Shown: piece by piece, positions 55,182-64,000 of the stretch
How positions within the stretch are numbered: position 1 is the stretch's first letter
Layout: each line of letters opens with the position of its first letter
DNA from: Orychophragmus violaceus
Lineage: Eukaryota; Streptophyta; Magnoliopsida; Brassicales; Brassicaceae
Direction of reading: 5' to 3'
Assembly (NCBI GenBank): GCA_030180135.1
Contig: CM058236.1
Span: 5,766,001 to 5,830,000 of the forward strand
DNA: 64,000 nucleotides
The notes under the pieces: generated by a model
What the model was told of the DNA's origin: nothing
The model's database searches: none
The model's input: the letters and a program-made list of their open reading frames with translations, nothing else
Position numbers and translations under genes: made by a program

Positions 55182-56359
55182 TGATAGGTGTATAGTTTTC
55201 CCTATTCTACTGCAAGTGCACAGTTAATGCGATCGTAGTATATAAGGTATCGAATCCCACGAGGACTCTCAGTCACACAATAGATTATTAGTAATTCGGA
55301 TTAAATTAAGTGAAGCAGATGTGAAAGCAGTAAACGAAATATCAAAGCGAATCAAGTGAGTTTGTAAACAAGGAAGCAAAGCGTTAGGTATCAGGAGTTC
55401 TCAGGAAATCAGGAACGCAAGCAATCAATCTATCTAGATCCAATCAATAACTATTCTAGAACTCAAACACTGATATAGAATTAACCAAATTCCTTTGCGA
55501 TAATTCTCTAAGTCTAAGTGCAGCAAACCAAACTCTCGTTTGCGAGAACTAACAGATTAAACTAGCATTAATTCCAGGTTTGATATGTTCACAATTAACC
55601 TAGACCAAACTTCCGTTTGTGAATAGTTTAATTGCTTATCTAAGTTCTTTCTAGTTAAATTAACCAACTTCCGCTGAATTAATCAACCTAATATCATAAC
55701 TCTGATTAGCTACTTCAGATTAAGCATTAAGAACAACTTAGATAAAGAACTAGCAGATATAAATCTCTACAGATTAATTAAACTATAATTCTCTGAAATC
55801 CCTAATGAGAATCCTTCAACCTAACAGGTAAACTACTCAGACATGTTCATCGAAACAGAAGACATCTTAAGTAGAAAACCAAATATCATAAAAACAGAAT
55901 AATCTACAGGGGTTCGAAATCAAGTCTCTTTCGAGAACAAAACCAGCCCCTAAAATCTCCTAAGAGAATAAAACTTAGTTATTTCTGCTTAGCCTAAACA
56001 ATGGCTTAAAAACTCTATTTATAACCTAAAACACGAATTGGGGCTTCTTTGTAAATATCAGAAACTTCTGGGCAGAACTGCAATTTCATCATTCTTCATT
56101 AAACCGTCGTTTGGCCCATCTCGCTGGTGCAACGATCGTTGCCATAAGTGTGACGATCGATGCAGCTCGGAAATATCAACAGTGAACTTGATCTTTCGGC
56201 CAAATACTCCAATTAGCTCCAGAAAGCTCCATAATCACCAAATATGCTCCAAATGTGCTTGTACCTAATAAATACCTGAAAAGACTCTAAAACATAGTAA
56301 AAGACTCGATAAATGACACATATACCATGGTTAAAATCCCTAAAATCCATGGTATATCA
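55182..56359 (-). repeat. Ath-4 5' LTR
   Basis: 1178 bp, identical to the 3' LTR as far as I compared. Palindromes at 56128-56143 and 56149-56164; TATA box TATAAATA at 56016-56023 on the minus strand. Confidence 0.94.
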
Positions 56360-56372
56360 GCTCCCAACTACA

Positions 56373-58016
56373 CATGCTAAAAAATTCCCACCCAAACCAA
56401 AAATAACGAACAATATAAACAATAAAAGAAATAGTCGATCACGTGCTACCAAGACGTAATGAGCTCTACAATACACAAGCATTCTCTATTAATAAAATAG
56501 CAACTACGGAAATCAAGAACACTATGGCACATGCCCTCGATTAGACTCGATCTAAACTAACACGGCTTTAACGCGCTATTCACATCATGGGCCCCAATCA
56601 CAAACTCAATAACTTCCACGGGAACACTTAGCTATCTCATGATAACTAAAACCTCCCATGACTCCTAGACGTAAACACAAAGTCCTACAACCTAGGACAC
56701 CGTTCTCTGTCCATCGATATGCGGTAACTTGGACTACCCCTAGATAGCCGAAGTTTCCATGACGCCCAGACGTAGGACATGACCCCGTTTCTCCGGACTA
56801 CAAACCTACCTACGTCACTCTGTATGTTAACGCCTATCCAGAACCACTACCCGAAGGTACATGAACTGACCAAGATCTCCCGAGGATCCAATCGGGATGG
56901 AAGCAACGGAACTCTATCACTAGACTTGCGGGATCTAACACACCCTATAGAATCCTAATAACAATAATATAAAATGAGACTCGCTGGGACTCTGCAACAC
57001 CACACAAACCGATAAGGTCAAAGGTAATACTAACTCAACTCAGTACCCAGTCTATCCTGCAAGTCCTATAACCATTCATTAAAATCCCGACCTACCCGGT
57101 CCCATACCGTAATAGGTATTCACAACCCAAACTTACCCAATATTGTACCGGAGGAAGTGTCAAACAACAAGTTTACCCGGCCAACCACCGAAGTAGACAA
57201 ACACGAATAATAATCAATAATATCAACTCACCAATCATGAACAACACACATATTTTTAGATTAATTCCTAATTTAATTCCTTATCTAGTTTAGTATGCTA
57301 CCCTTGGGATTAGTAGACTTACTAACCCTGTAGTCCATACTTAATTCATTTTAATTTAACTCTTATATTTATTTTAATTAGTTTAATTTATTGATTTATT
57401 CTTTACTTTACCGTTATATTGAAGTTAGTAAACTTACTAACTCCATAGACGGCTAATTCCCAGTTATTTATGTCTTTAATTTCAATTCATATTTCTATGT
57501 TTTATTCTTTTATTCTGTCAAATTGAGATTAGTAAACTTACTAATCTCCTGGCTCCCAATCATTTCTATTTATTAATATTTTAACCGATTAACCCCATCT
57601 AACTATCCATCCTCTATTATAATATTCTCGGATAGTATTTAATTTTAATCAATATTTTAATTAACTCATAATTTCATTATAAAGGTTTATTTATATGGCT
57701 CGTATAATATTTATATATATGCATATATCCATATGCATGCCATTCTACATGTATGCAACAATCATCAAGCAACAAGCATTACTAACAATCAACCCGATAT
57801 TATATTTAAATGTGCCATGCAGTATATATCCTATCCGTTTAATATTTATGTATTATTTTGTTATCGTAATTCTCTTCTATCGTATTTTAATAACGGGGAT
57901 GAATTCATATGACTCTATGGTTTATTAATCACTGGGTCTGACTCGATATATCCTAAATGCAACACACAATGGACATAGCCAACTCACAGTAGTACGGTGA
58001 TGGATTGACTGATGAC
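56373..58016 (+). repeat. Repeat R2 (1.64 kb)
   Basis: Second copy of R1 in the same orientation, beginning 8-9 bases after the Ath-4 target duplication. Similarity ends near GATGAC at 58016. Confidence 0.7.
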
Positions 58017-58965
58017 AAAACTTTGAGACCCCACACGAATCCATAGCTATCGTGAACCATGACCCGCTTTGACTTAAGAGTTTGACCACAAGTTGACCCG
58101 AGCTTGAGAGTGTTGTCCCGAGGAAGTTGACCGTGATCGTTGACCGGTGGTAGAGAAGTTGACTAGTGAGTTGTCTCGGCGTTGACCGCGGTTGTTGACT
58201 GGCGTTGACCGGGTAGACCAAGAGTGATCCGCCTTGACCGGTTGAAGGACGGTCGCAGCCAGGAGATCTGGCGATTGGGAGCTACAGGTGGTGGAAGTTC
58301 CAACGAGCTCTGGTGAAAGCTGCTCGGCGACTTCTCCGATGAATGAGGAGAAGTCCGGCAAGTGGGGAGGAGCAACAGAGAGCTTACGGCGGAGGAGAGT
58401 GAAGGAGTGTGGAGGAGATGGCGGTTTTCCTGCGACAACTCCGGCGAGTCTCCAACGATAGAAAGATTCTCCGGCGTGGATTAAGCGTCACATAAGGAGA
58501 TAATTAAATAATTAATGGGCTAATGATAATTTAAAGGTAATTAAGGGATGATTAGGGTTTTAAAAATAATTATGCGTTACTTGCTTCACAAAGTAGCCAA
58601 GGAAGCAATTGAGAGGGTGGAGGAGTGGTGGTCAGCGATTCTTAGGGAGGAGAGGCGAATGTTTTGTGGTTTTGGTTTGATGTTTTGGTGGAGGAAAGTG
58701 AAGAGGACACATGATTTTTTACTCAAGAAATGCATGAATCTAAGGAGAGTACATAAATCTTAAAAGCTAGGTGTCATCATAGTGCCATGCATTGTGCCAC
58801 ATCTCTAGCCATGTGTCTTCTCTAGGTTTTATATCATAAGATGCATTGAAATTAAGCCCCAAAATACATGCACCTGCCAAGTGGCCAATCGGTAAGTGAT
58901 ACGTGGTACGGGGCGATCTTGAACCAATTTTTTTACATTTTTGGAAACTTTCAAAATATCTTTAA
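58017..58965. other. TTGAC-rich segment, no gene assigned
   Basis: Ten TTGAC words lie between 58069 and 58238. From 58250 to 58480 the sequence is GC-richer, with CCGGCGA/TCCGGC words. Open stretches on both strands are short and match nothing I know. Confidence 0.5.
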
Positions 58966-58995
58966 CTAGTATTATGGCCCGTGCGTTGCACAGAC
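58966..58995 (-). mobile_element. Possible Helitron 3' terminus
   Basis: On the minus strand: hairpin GTGC-AAC-GCAC (58991-58981), 11 bases, then CTAG (58969-58966) followed by T. This matches the Helitron rule of a short GC hairpin about 10-12 bases before CTRR at an A/T target. The element would extend to the right, where the gene fragments lie in the same orientation. I could not find the 5' TC end. Confidence 0.45.
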
Positions 58996-59070
58996 ATCGT
59001 AATTTGATTCTATTAAATTAAAAAAACATTGAATACTTTTACTCACCTAAAAAAATAACACCATACTATA

Positions 59071-59956
59071 TTATATAATTGGGAGAATCCCATAGAAAAC
59101 CTTGAAAGTGGCACCCACTTCTACTTTAAACCTCGAGACTATTACGTGATCCGAATAAACCTTTACTGTGACAAAACTGACAGATTAAACATTTAATGTG
59201 GTTTTCTTCTTCATTGTTGCAAAACCCTAACGGAACTGTTCACGGTGAACAGTAATTCCGTTAGATTTGTTTTTAAAATATTCAAAAAATGCTATAATTA
59301 TTCAAAAAATTCCAAAAAAATTCTAAAAAAATCCAAAAATTGAAATAAAATCCAAAAAAATTCAAACAAATTTGAAAATTCTAAAAAACTCTTTAAATAT
59401 TTCAAATAATTAAACAATCTTAAAATTTTACAAACAATTCAAAAATTCAAAAATATTCTTTATTTTTAAAAAAAAAATCCGAAAAATATAAAATAAAATA
59501 ATCATTTAGATATATTTCTCCAAATATTTTTAAAAATTCAAAACATACATATGTATCTTGTCATAACCATTTTTTGCTTATAATTTATCTTAAAATCATC
59601 AAAAAATAAATTTTGCATTAAAAATTGTTTTAATTTTATATAATCTATGAATTTTTATGATTTTTAATTTTTTAATTTAATAATATATGGAGAAATATAT
59701 CTAGATTATTATTTTGTTTTATATATTTCGGATTTTAAAAAAAATAATTATGGAATATTTTTCTAACGGAATTACTGTTGACCGTGAACAGTACCGTTAG
59801 GATTTTTCAACAATGAAGAATAAAACCACATTGAAGGTTTAATATGTTAATTTTGTCACATTGAAGGTTTAATTGGATCACGTAATAGTCTTAAGGTTTA
59901 AAGTAGAACTGGGTGCCACTTTGAAGGTTTTTCATGGGATTCTCCCTTATATAATT
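59071..59956. mobile_element. Foldback Mutator-like MITE (866 bp)
   Basis: Ends GGGAGAATCCCAT (59081) and its complement ATGGGATTCTCCC (to 59946), flanked by the 10-bp duplication TTATATAATT (59071-59080 and 59947-59956). The inverted repeats extend far inward (TTAATGTGG arms, ACGGAA/TTCCGT arms, then AT-rich complementary cores), so almost the whole element folds on itself. No coding capacity. GGG-type termini and a 9-10 bp duplication fit Mutator-like elements. Confidence 0.85.
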
Positions 59957-61870
59957 TTAATGATTGATGTGTTTCAGAGTAATATTTTGGATCCAAATAC
60001 AAATTGAAAATTATTGAAACTTGATACGATAAAAAAAATAAAACAAAAAAACATTATGAGATAAAATAAAAAAATGTCACTTTCCGTCAACTAAAAAAAA
60101 GAAGGTAAATTTCGTACAATTAAAGCTACCGACATTATCATAGTATATTGCTTTTGATGGCATCTTTTGATGTTGTTATTTACTTCTTCCTGTGGTTTGG
60201 CACGAAGTCATGCACTTCCTTCAACGTCCAAGCTAAGAGATATGGGCATTCACCATTTCAACTCGTGGAAAAAGTTATCCTTGCACAATTTGTTGATGTG
60301 GTCATGCCTGAAGTAGATTTTGTCTGAAATCATGTCAAAATTGTAAATTGATCATTTTAGTGTCACATTTTAGCTGAATCATTTGGGACTAAATACTAAA
60401 CAAAAAAACAAAGGAATTTGAGAATCGTTGTAGATAAAGAAAATGATCATGTAAAGGGTTTTTTTCCATTCACATTATGTAGATAAAGAAAACGAATCAT
60501 AACAGACATAGATATATGTTGTAAACAAAACATACATGGTAAATACTAACTAATATCAATAAAAGAAAAGTAAAAGTTAATCAATGAGAAATGGAAACCA
60601 TTGTTAAGATTTATCGGAGAAAGCAATGTGCATGCATTTGTTTCTCTTGAGTTTTATACAACAACAAAAAAAAAGATTTGTTTATAAGAAACTAATTACA
60701 TAAGAAGTTATAGGAAAACCTGAAAAGAGCACGAAGGAATCATTTTCAGTCTGAAACACTTGGAAAGAGTGTACTTGAAAGCTAATACATTTTTATTGGT
60801 GTTTCTACTTGATTGTTAAACTGATTTTTCGACTTTCTTTCTGTTTTAAACTCATTTTCTTATTTTTGCATCTGCAATATTTTGAAACAAAAGATTGAAA
60901 GTCTCATGCTATCAATAATTAATAAAGTCAAGTAGGCAATTTGAAAAAATAGAAAGAAATGAAGTTTTTGTATTGCATTGCATCTAAGCGGATGGAAAGA
61001 ATTAAAAATCGAATGTCCTTTCTTTAATTAATGTCTTTTTAAAACCTTCGTTTGAGGACGCGATTTAATTACTGCTAACGAAAACAGAAACAAAAAAACA
61101 TATGAAATCTCAAAAGAATATTAAGTTGACTTACCATTTTTCCTTTGGCATTTGTGATAAGATCTAAGCAATTTGTCCATTTACCAACAACACTAGATGA
61201 GAACAATTGATTATGTTCATCTTTTTAATATGTAGAGAAGAAACAATTGTCTCTTTCACATATTCATTTTCCAAACAAATGGTGTCCGTGAAATATTTTG
61301 TTTGTCACACTTAATAACCATAGAAAATGATATGAAATTTATCCACACAAAATACTTGGATTATAATTTATCTTCTTGCATTGCAAAACATTATGGATTT
61401 TTTGCTATCCTCTAATAGAAACTATAAATCTAAATTTTGAGAGCACAATCAATTTAAAACCCATAACTAATACATTCCGAATAGGTTTCAAAGACATCCA
61501 AATAGAGAGAAAAAAAGGCCTCACTAATTTTTTTTCCCTACGACTAAATGAAATCACGATCATGAAACAAAAAGAGATTATGTATGAAATTTTTACCAGA
61601 AAAGTTCTAAAATGAAAATCAAGATCCTAATTTTACGACAGATTCATATGGTTTATAGTCTGTACGAAGAAACATTAAGAGATAGTTTTAGAGCATTGCT
61701 TGTCCCTTGGAGTTGTTTTGGTATTCTTGATTTAAGTAGCCGGTTTCCAAGAATCTCCAACGTGAAGTTTCACGGCGGCACATTCGTGGAGCAAGCTATT
61801 TTCTCTAGAGTAAGGTTTCTTACAACCCTGTAAGAAGAGGCAGAGTGTTTCAGTCTGTTACGTTACTATA
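59957..61870. other. AT-rich stretch, no gene recognised
   Basis: Short open frames on both strands with no recognisable product. One minus-strand GTAAGT donor-like site follows a short open stretch near 61133. It may belong to the same captured-fragment element as the sequences to its right. Confidence 0.4.
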
Positions 61871-62463
61871 TTAGAGACTAAACACTTTTATTGCTGTTAT
61901 ATGGCTAATGCTAACTTGGAAAATGTTTCCGAGCTCCCTCAGCCCTCTTGCTCTAGCTCGAAGAACATCTTTTGAAACACTCGATCTTTAAGCACCTCAG
62001 GAAAAAATCAAAAGCACCGAGAATCATTACAATGGAATGATTAATGTAATAATAGGATCATCGTTGTAGTAGAAACCCAAATCACGTTGGATCTTACCGC
62101 TTGGCAGACACGAGATAAGGTTGATTCGATGTCAAGCACATTGATTTTCCAAAGGGATTAAAGCATTGCATCTTTTTTAACTTCAACTACTTTCTGAATA
62201 CGCTCCTCTTTGTTCTCTCCATGGTTCAGCTTGCTCACTTCGTCCTGCAACTGAAGTAACGAAACCGCACCTACGGAAAAAGGGTTGTTTGGGCTTACCC
62301 ACTTATAGAAGCCAAAACATTCAACTTAAAGATTATTTTATTTCTTTTACCAGACGCAGCCATCACATGAGATTTTATCTGGTGCCCTGTGTCACTCACC
62401 CATTCAGCTAAGAACAATAACTTCATGAGGCGTTTATCCTTTTCGAGTTCTCTCGCAGCTTTT
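61871..62463 (-). pseudogene. J-protein (DNAJ-X domain) gene fragment
   Basis: Three exons of a plant DnaJ-family co-chaperone with a DNAJ-X domain, 5' part missing. Exon 62463-62351: [20 protein letters not shown] and [15 protein letters not shown]. Exon 62270-62098: GAVSLLQLQDEVSKLNHGEN and SLWKINVLDIESTLSRVCQA. Exon 61995-61871: VLKD, then, after a one-base deletion, SKDVLRARARGLRELGNIFQ. Splice junctions are preserved (G|GTAAAAG, TAG|GTGCGG, G|GTAAGAT, GAG|GTGCTT) and the exons join in frame, so it was copied from genomic DNA, not from a processed mRNA. Damage: TAA in exon 2 (after KDAML) and the deletion in exon 3. The J domain itself is absent. Confidence 0.8.
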
Positions 62464-62573
62464 CTAATGTAATGTAACGTCTATTGATATGAAAGCATAG
62501 TTAAGAAATCATATGAATATATATAGAGACGTAAACGCATTAATATGAAGAACATACAAAACAAAGAGGAAAG

Positions 62574-62922
62574 AAGATGCAATATAATACATGCGAAACA
62601 CGTATTATAGCTTTTTAGCTAATAGGAAAGCTATGCCCAGATGTATATCTAAACATTGTATTGGCTGTGAAGCATAATGCTTTTTGCAAAATTCAGAATT
62701 TTCCAACCATTCTTGAAAGTTATATATTTCTTTATGGAAGAAATAGAACACTAAACAAAATTATCGTGAGATTAAGATCATTGATGAATATGATTGTCTG
62801 AATGACTATTTTTTCCTGGCAGTGAAGAGGATGCAGTGTAATACATGCAAAACACGTATTATAGCTTTTTTAGCTCATAGGGAAACTATGCCTAGATGTA
62901 TATCTAAACATTGTATTGGCCT
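62574..62922. repeat. Direct repeat pair (about 97 bp)
   Basis: 62574-62670 and 62828-62922 share AATACATGC(G/A)AAACACGTATTATAGC through ATGTATATCTAAACATTGTATTGGC with few changes. They lie between the J-protein and epimerase fragments. Confidence 0.7.
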
Positions 62923-62976
62923 TGACTATATATATTAAGGCTATATATTGAGCTTGACAATAGTAGATCATCCAAT

Positions 62977-63544
62977 TCACTCTTTTCCATCAGCCGCGCG
63001 GAGTGAGCCTTGCTGAACTGGTGCTTGAGTCCCAACCACTTCTGATGACCCGTAAAGCGACACATCGTTGCCTTTTGCTTTCTCTTTCTCAATATGTTCC
63101 CTTATCCAGAAGTAAGTTATTCGAAGTCCCTCCTGATTAACCATTGTGGTCACACAAAATCAGTGTAAGATTCAAATTCTCATCCTATCTTTGAGCTACT
63201 TAGATAATGATGTTTTGGTACCTTCAGTCTCATTGTTGGAGCCCAACCAAGCTTTTCTTTTATCAGATTGTTGTCTGAGTTACGGCCACGAACACCTTCT
63301 GGGCCTGGAATGTGGTGAATTGTAAGCTTCTTTTCCTCAAACAATCTCAGCCATCTCATTCATGCTCACCATCTAATCGCTTCCAATGTTCACAGGCTCA
63401 CATATGTTTTTTTTGTCAACCTAAATACAACAATAAGGAACAAATAATCAGAAACTATACATGTTTTAACATACAAATTTCTTCATTTATAATTTGGAGC
63501 TAATGCATTCACCTGAGTACACCTTCAACACACTCATCAATGAA
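62977..63544 (-). pseudogene. GME: GDP-mannose 3,5-epimerase fragment
   Basis: C-terminal exons of the plant enzyme that converts GDP-mannose to GDP-L-galactose, a step of ascorbate synthesis. Exon pieces: 63544-63513 (FIDECVEGVL), 63402-63222 (EPVNIGSD, MVSMNEMAE, HHIPGPEGVRGRNSDNNLIK, EKLGWAPTMRLK) and 63132-62977 (EGLRITYFWIREHIEKEKAK, then GNDVSLYGSSEVVGTQ, ending AADGKE and TGA). The last exon is undamaged, 51 codons plus the stop. The middle exon has TAG at 63375-63373, where the enzyme has Glu, and an 8-base deletion near 63340 that shifts the frame. The Rossmann fold and catalytic part are absent, so it is non-functional. Introns are retained. Confidence 0.9.
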
Positions 63545-63861
63545 CCATACATAAACCAAATTTTTCATCTTCAACACTTCATTTCTTCTCGTCCCAAACA
63601 ACTGTACATAAACCAAATTGTCTAAAGAAATCTGTCACATTGACAATATAGAGAGAAAAAGTGTCACAATAGTCATTATTGTATATCCAAGGGTGTTTTC
63701 AATCTATATCCTGCTATATTTTACAGTAGGAAAAAGATTTAACAATGGAAGCGTTTTTAACATACTGTAAACTGGTCAACTGACAATCATAGAATTTTCT
63801 CATCCTTAATCCGGATAGAATTTCTGAGAAAGATTCATGGCGATAGAGATTGTTTAGCCAC

Positions 63862-63960
63862 CTGTCATTGTGCTTCTCGTTCTTGTCTCTTCTTCCCCTT
63901 CTTTGATGCTCTGGCTTGATTTCCACCGGCTTCATCTTCATCTTCTTCTTCACTCCCACC
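63862..63960 (-). pseudogene. DDRGK1/UFBP1-like gene fragment
   Basis: A single exon-like stretch reading GGSEEEDEDEAGGNQARASK, KGKKRQEREAQ, stop, Q, then a donor-like CAG|GTGGC. The acidic-then-basic run matches my memory of the plant DDRGK domain protein 1 (UFMylation pathway, ER membrane), where the last residues read REAQRQ. The stop is CGA-to-TGA, a typical deamination change. Low-complexity composition makes this assignment less secure than the neighbouring fragments. Confidence 0.5.
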
Positions 63961-64000
63961 GATGTTTTTTTCTATTTTCACATTTACCCAAATAAATCAT

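Larger units (their letters stand above)
48926..56359 (-). mobile_element. Ath-4, young non-autonomous ATHILA relative with ORF-1
   Basis: 7434-bp minus-strand element with target duplication GCTCC (48921-48925 and 56360-56364). Both LTRs are 1178 bp and I found no difference by eye, so it is the youngest insertion here. It encodes a shortened gag with the common tail, and a full ATHILA ORF-1 behind a predicted intron. It has no protease, RT or integrase. The LTR is a different subfamily from Ath-2, but the 3' UTR is nearly identical to that of Ath-2. Confidence 0.95.

Noticed and set aside
58163..58438. Minus-strand Ser/Pro-rich open frames near 58.2-58.4 kb as a gene
   Set aside because: Several overlapping frames are open, composition follows the CCGGCGA-rich repeat, and no domain, intron or promoter context supports a gene.
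62904..63092. Minus-strand open frame beginning MRKRKQKATMCR
   Set aside because: It is an alternative frame of the last GDP-mannose epimerase exon, whose true frame ends AADGKE with a proper stop.

Overview
This is a plant nuclear window, almost certainly Brassicaceae and most likely pericentromeric heterochromatin. It is built almost entirely of LTR retrotransposons inserted into one another. The only traces of host genes are decayed fragments at the far right, which read clearly as GDP-mannose 3,5-epimerase, a J-protein with a DNAJ-X domain, and probably a DDRGK1/UFBP1-like protein. I see no intact host gene, rRNA, tRNA or CRISPR array. The element names below are mine.

Layout. (1) Gyp-H is an old minus-strand Ty3/Gypsy element, now in pieces at about 19.75-21.33, 28.02-28.28 and 33.48-34.59 kb. 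(2) Ath-0 is an ATHILA-type element on the plus strand whose left part lies outside the window (1-1977 and 18290-~19748). It lies beside Gyp-H. (3) Ath-1 (1978-18289, target duplication ACTCC) is inserted in the 3' UTR of Ath-0. It carries gag, protease, RT, RNase H and a broken integrase. (4) Cop-1 (5152-11990, CGGTC) is a defective Ty1/Copia element inserted in the gag-pro frame of Ath-1. (5) Ath-2 (21327-28016, minus, ACACC) and Ath-3 (28288-33478, plus) are non-autonomous ATHILA relatives inserted in the pol remnant of Gyp-H. (6) Gyp-T is a second Gypsy remnant on the minus strand (about 34.9-36.1 and 43.6-45.0 kb). Its gag is split by Cop-2 (36111-43604, minus, CCTGA), a nearly intact Copia element. 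(7) An AT-rich stretch (45.0-46.9 kb) is followed by two copies of a 1.65-kb repeat. Between them sits Ath-4 (48926-56359, minus, GCTCC), a very young non-autonomous ATHILA relative that keeps a full-length ATHILA ORF-1. (8) From 58 to 64 kb there is a TTGAC-rich segment, a possible Helitron 3' end, a foldback Mutator-like MITE and the three gene fragments.

How the parts work together. The ATHILA elements share LTR architecture, a tRNA-Asp-type primer site, a long 3' UTR with three purine tracts, and two RNA hairpins downstream of the gag or pol stop. Only Ath-1 still has pol, and its integrase lacks the catalytic core, so no ATHILA copy here can move without help. The three non-autonomous copies have replaced pol with the same short C-terminal peptide tail.

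Main discovery candidate. A 16-bp near-palindrome, roughly TGYRWCGATCGWYRCA, occurs in dozens of copies, nearly always in pairs. It is found in LTR promoters, leaders, coding linkers and 3' UTRs of the ATHILA elements. It also occurs in the LTR and leader of Cop-1 and, with altered arms, in the leader of Cop-2. It is read in different protein frames in different elements, and in LTRs it sits at a fixed distance upstream of the TATA box. This points to a function in DNA or RNA shared by two unrelated retrotransposon superfamilies. I do not recall a published description.
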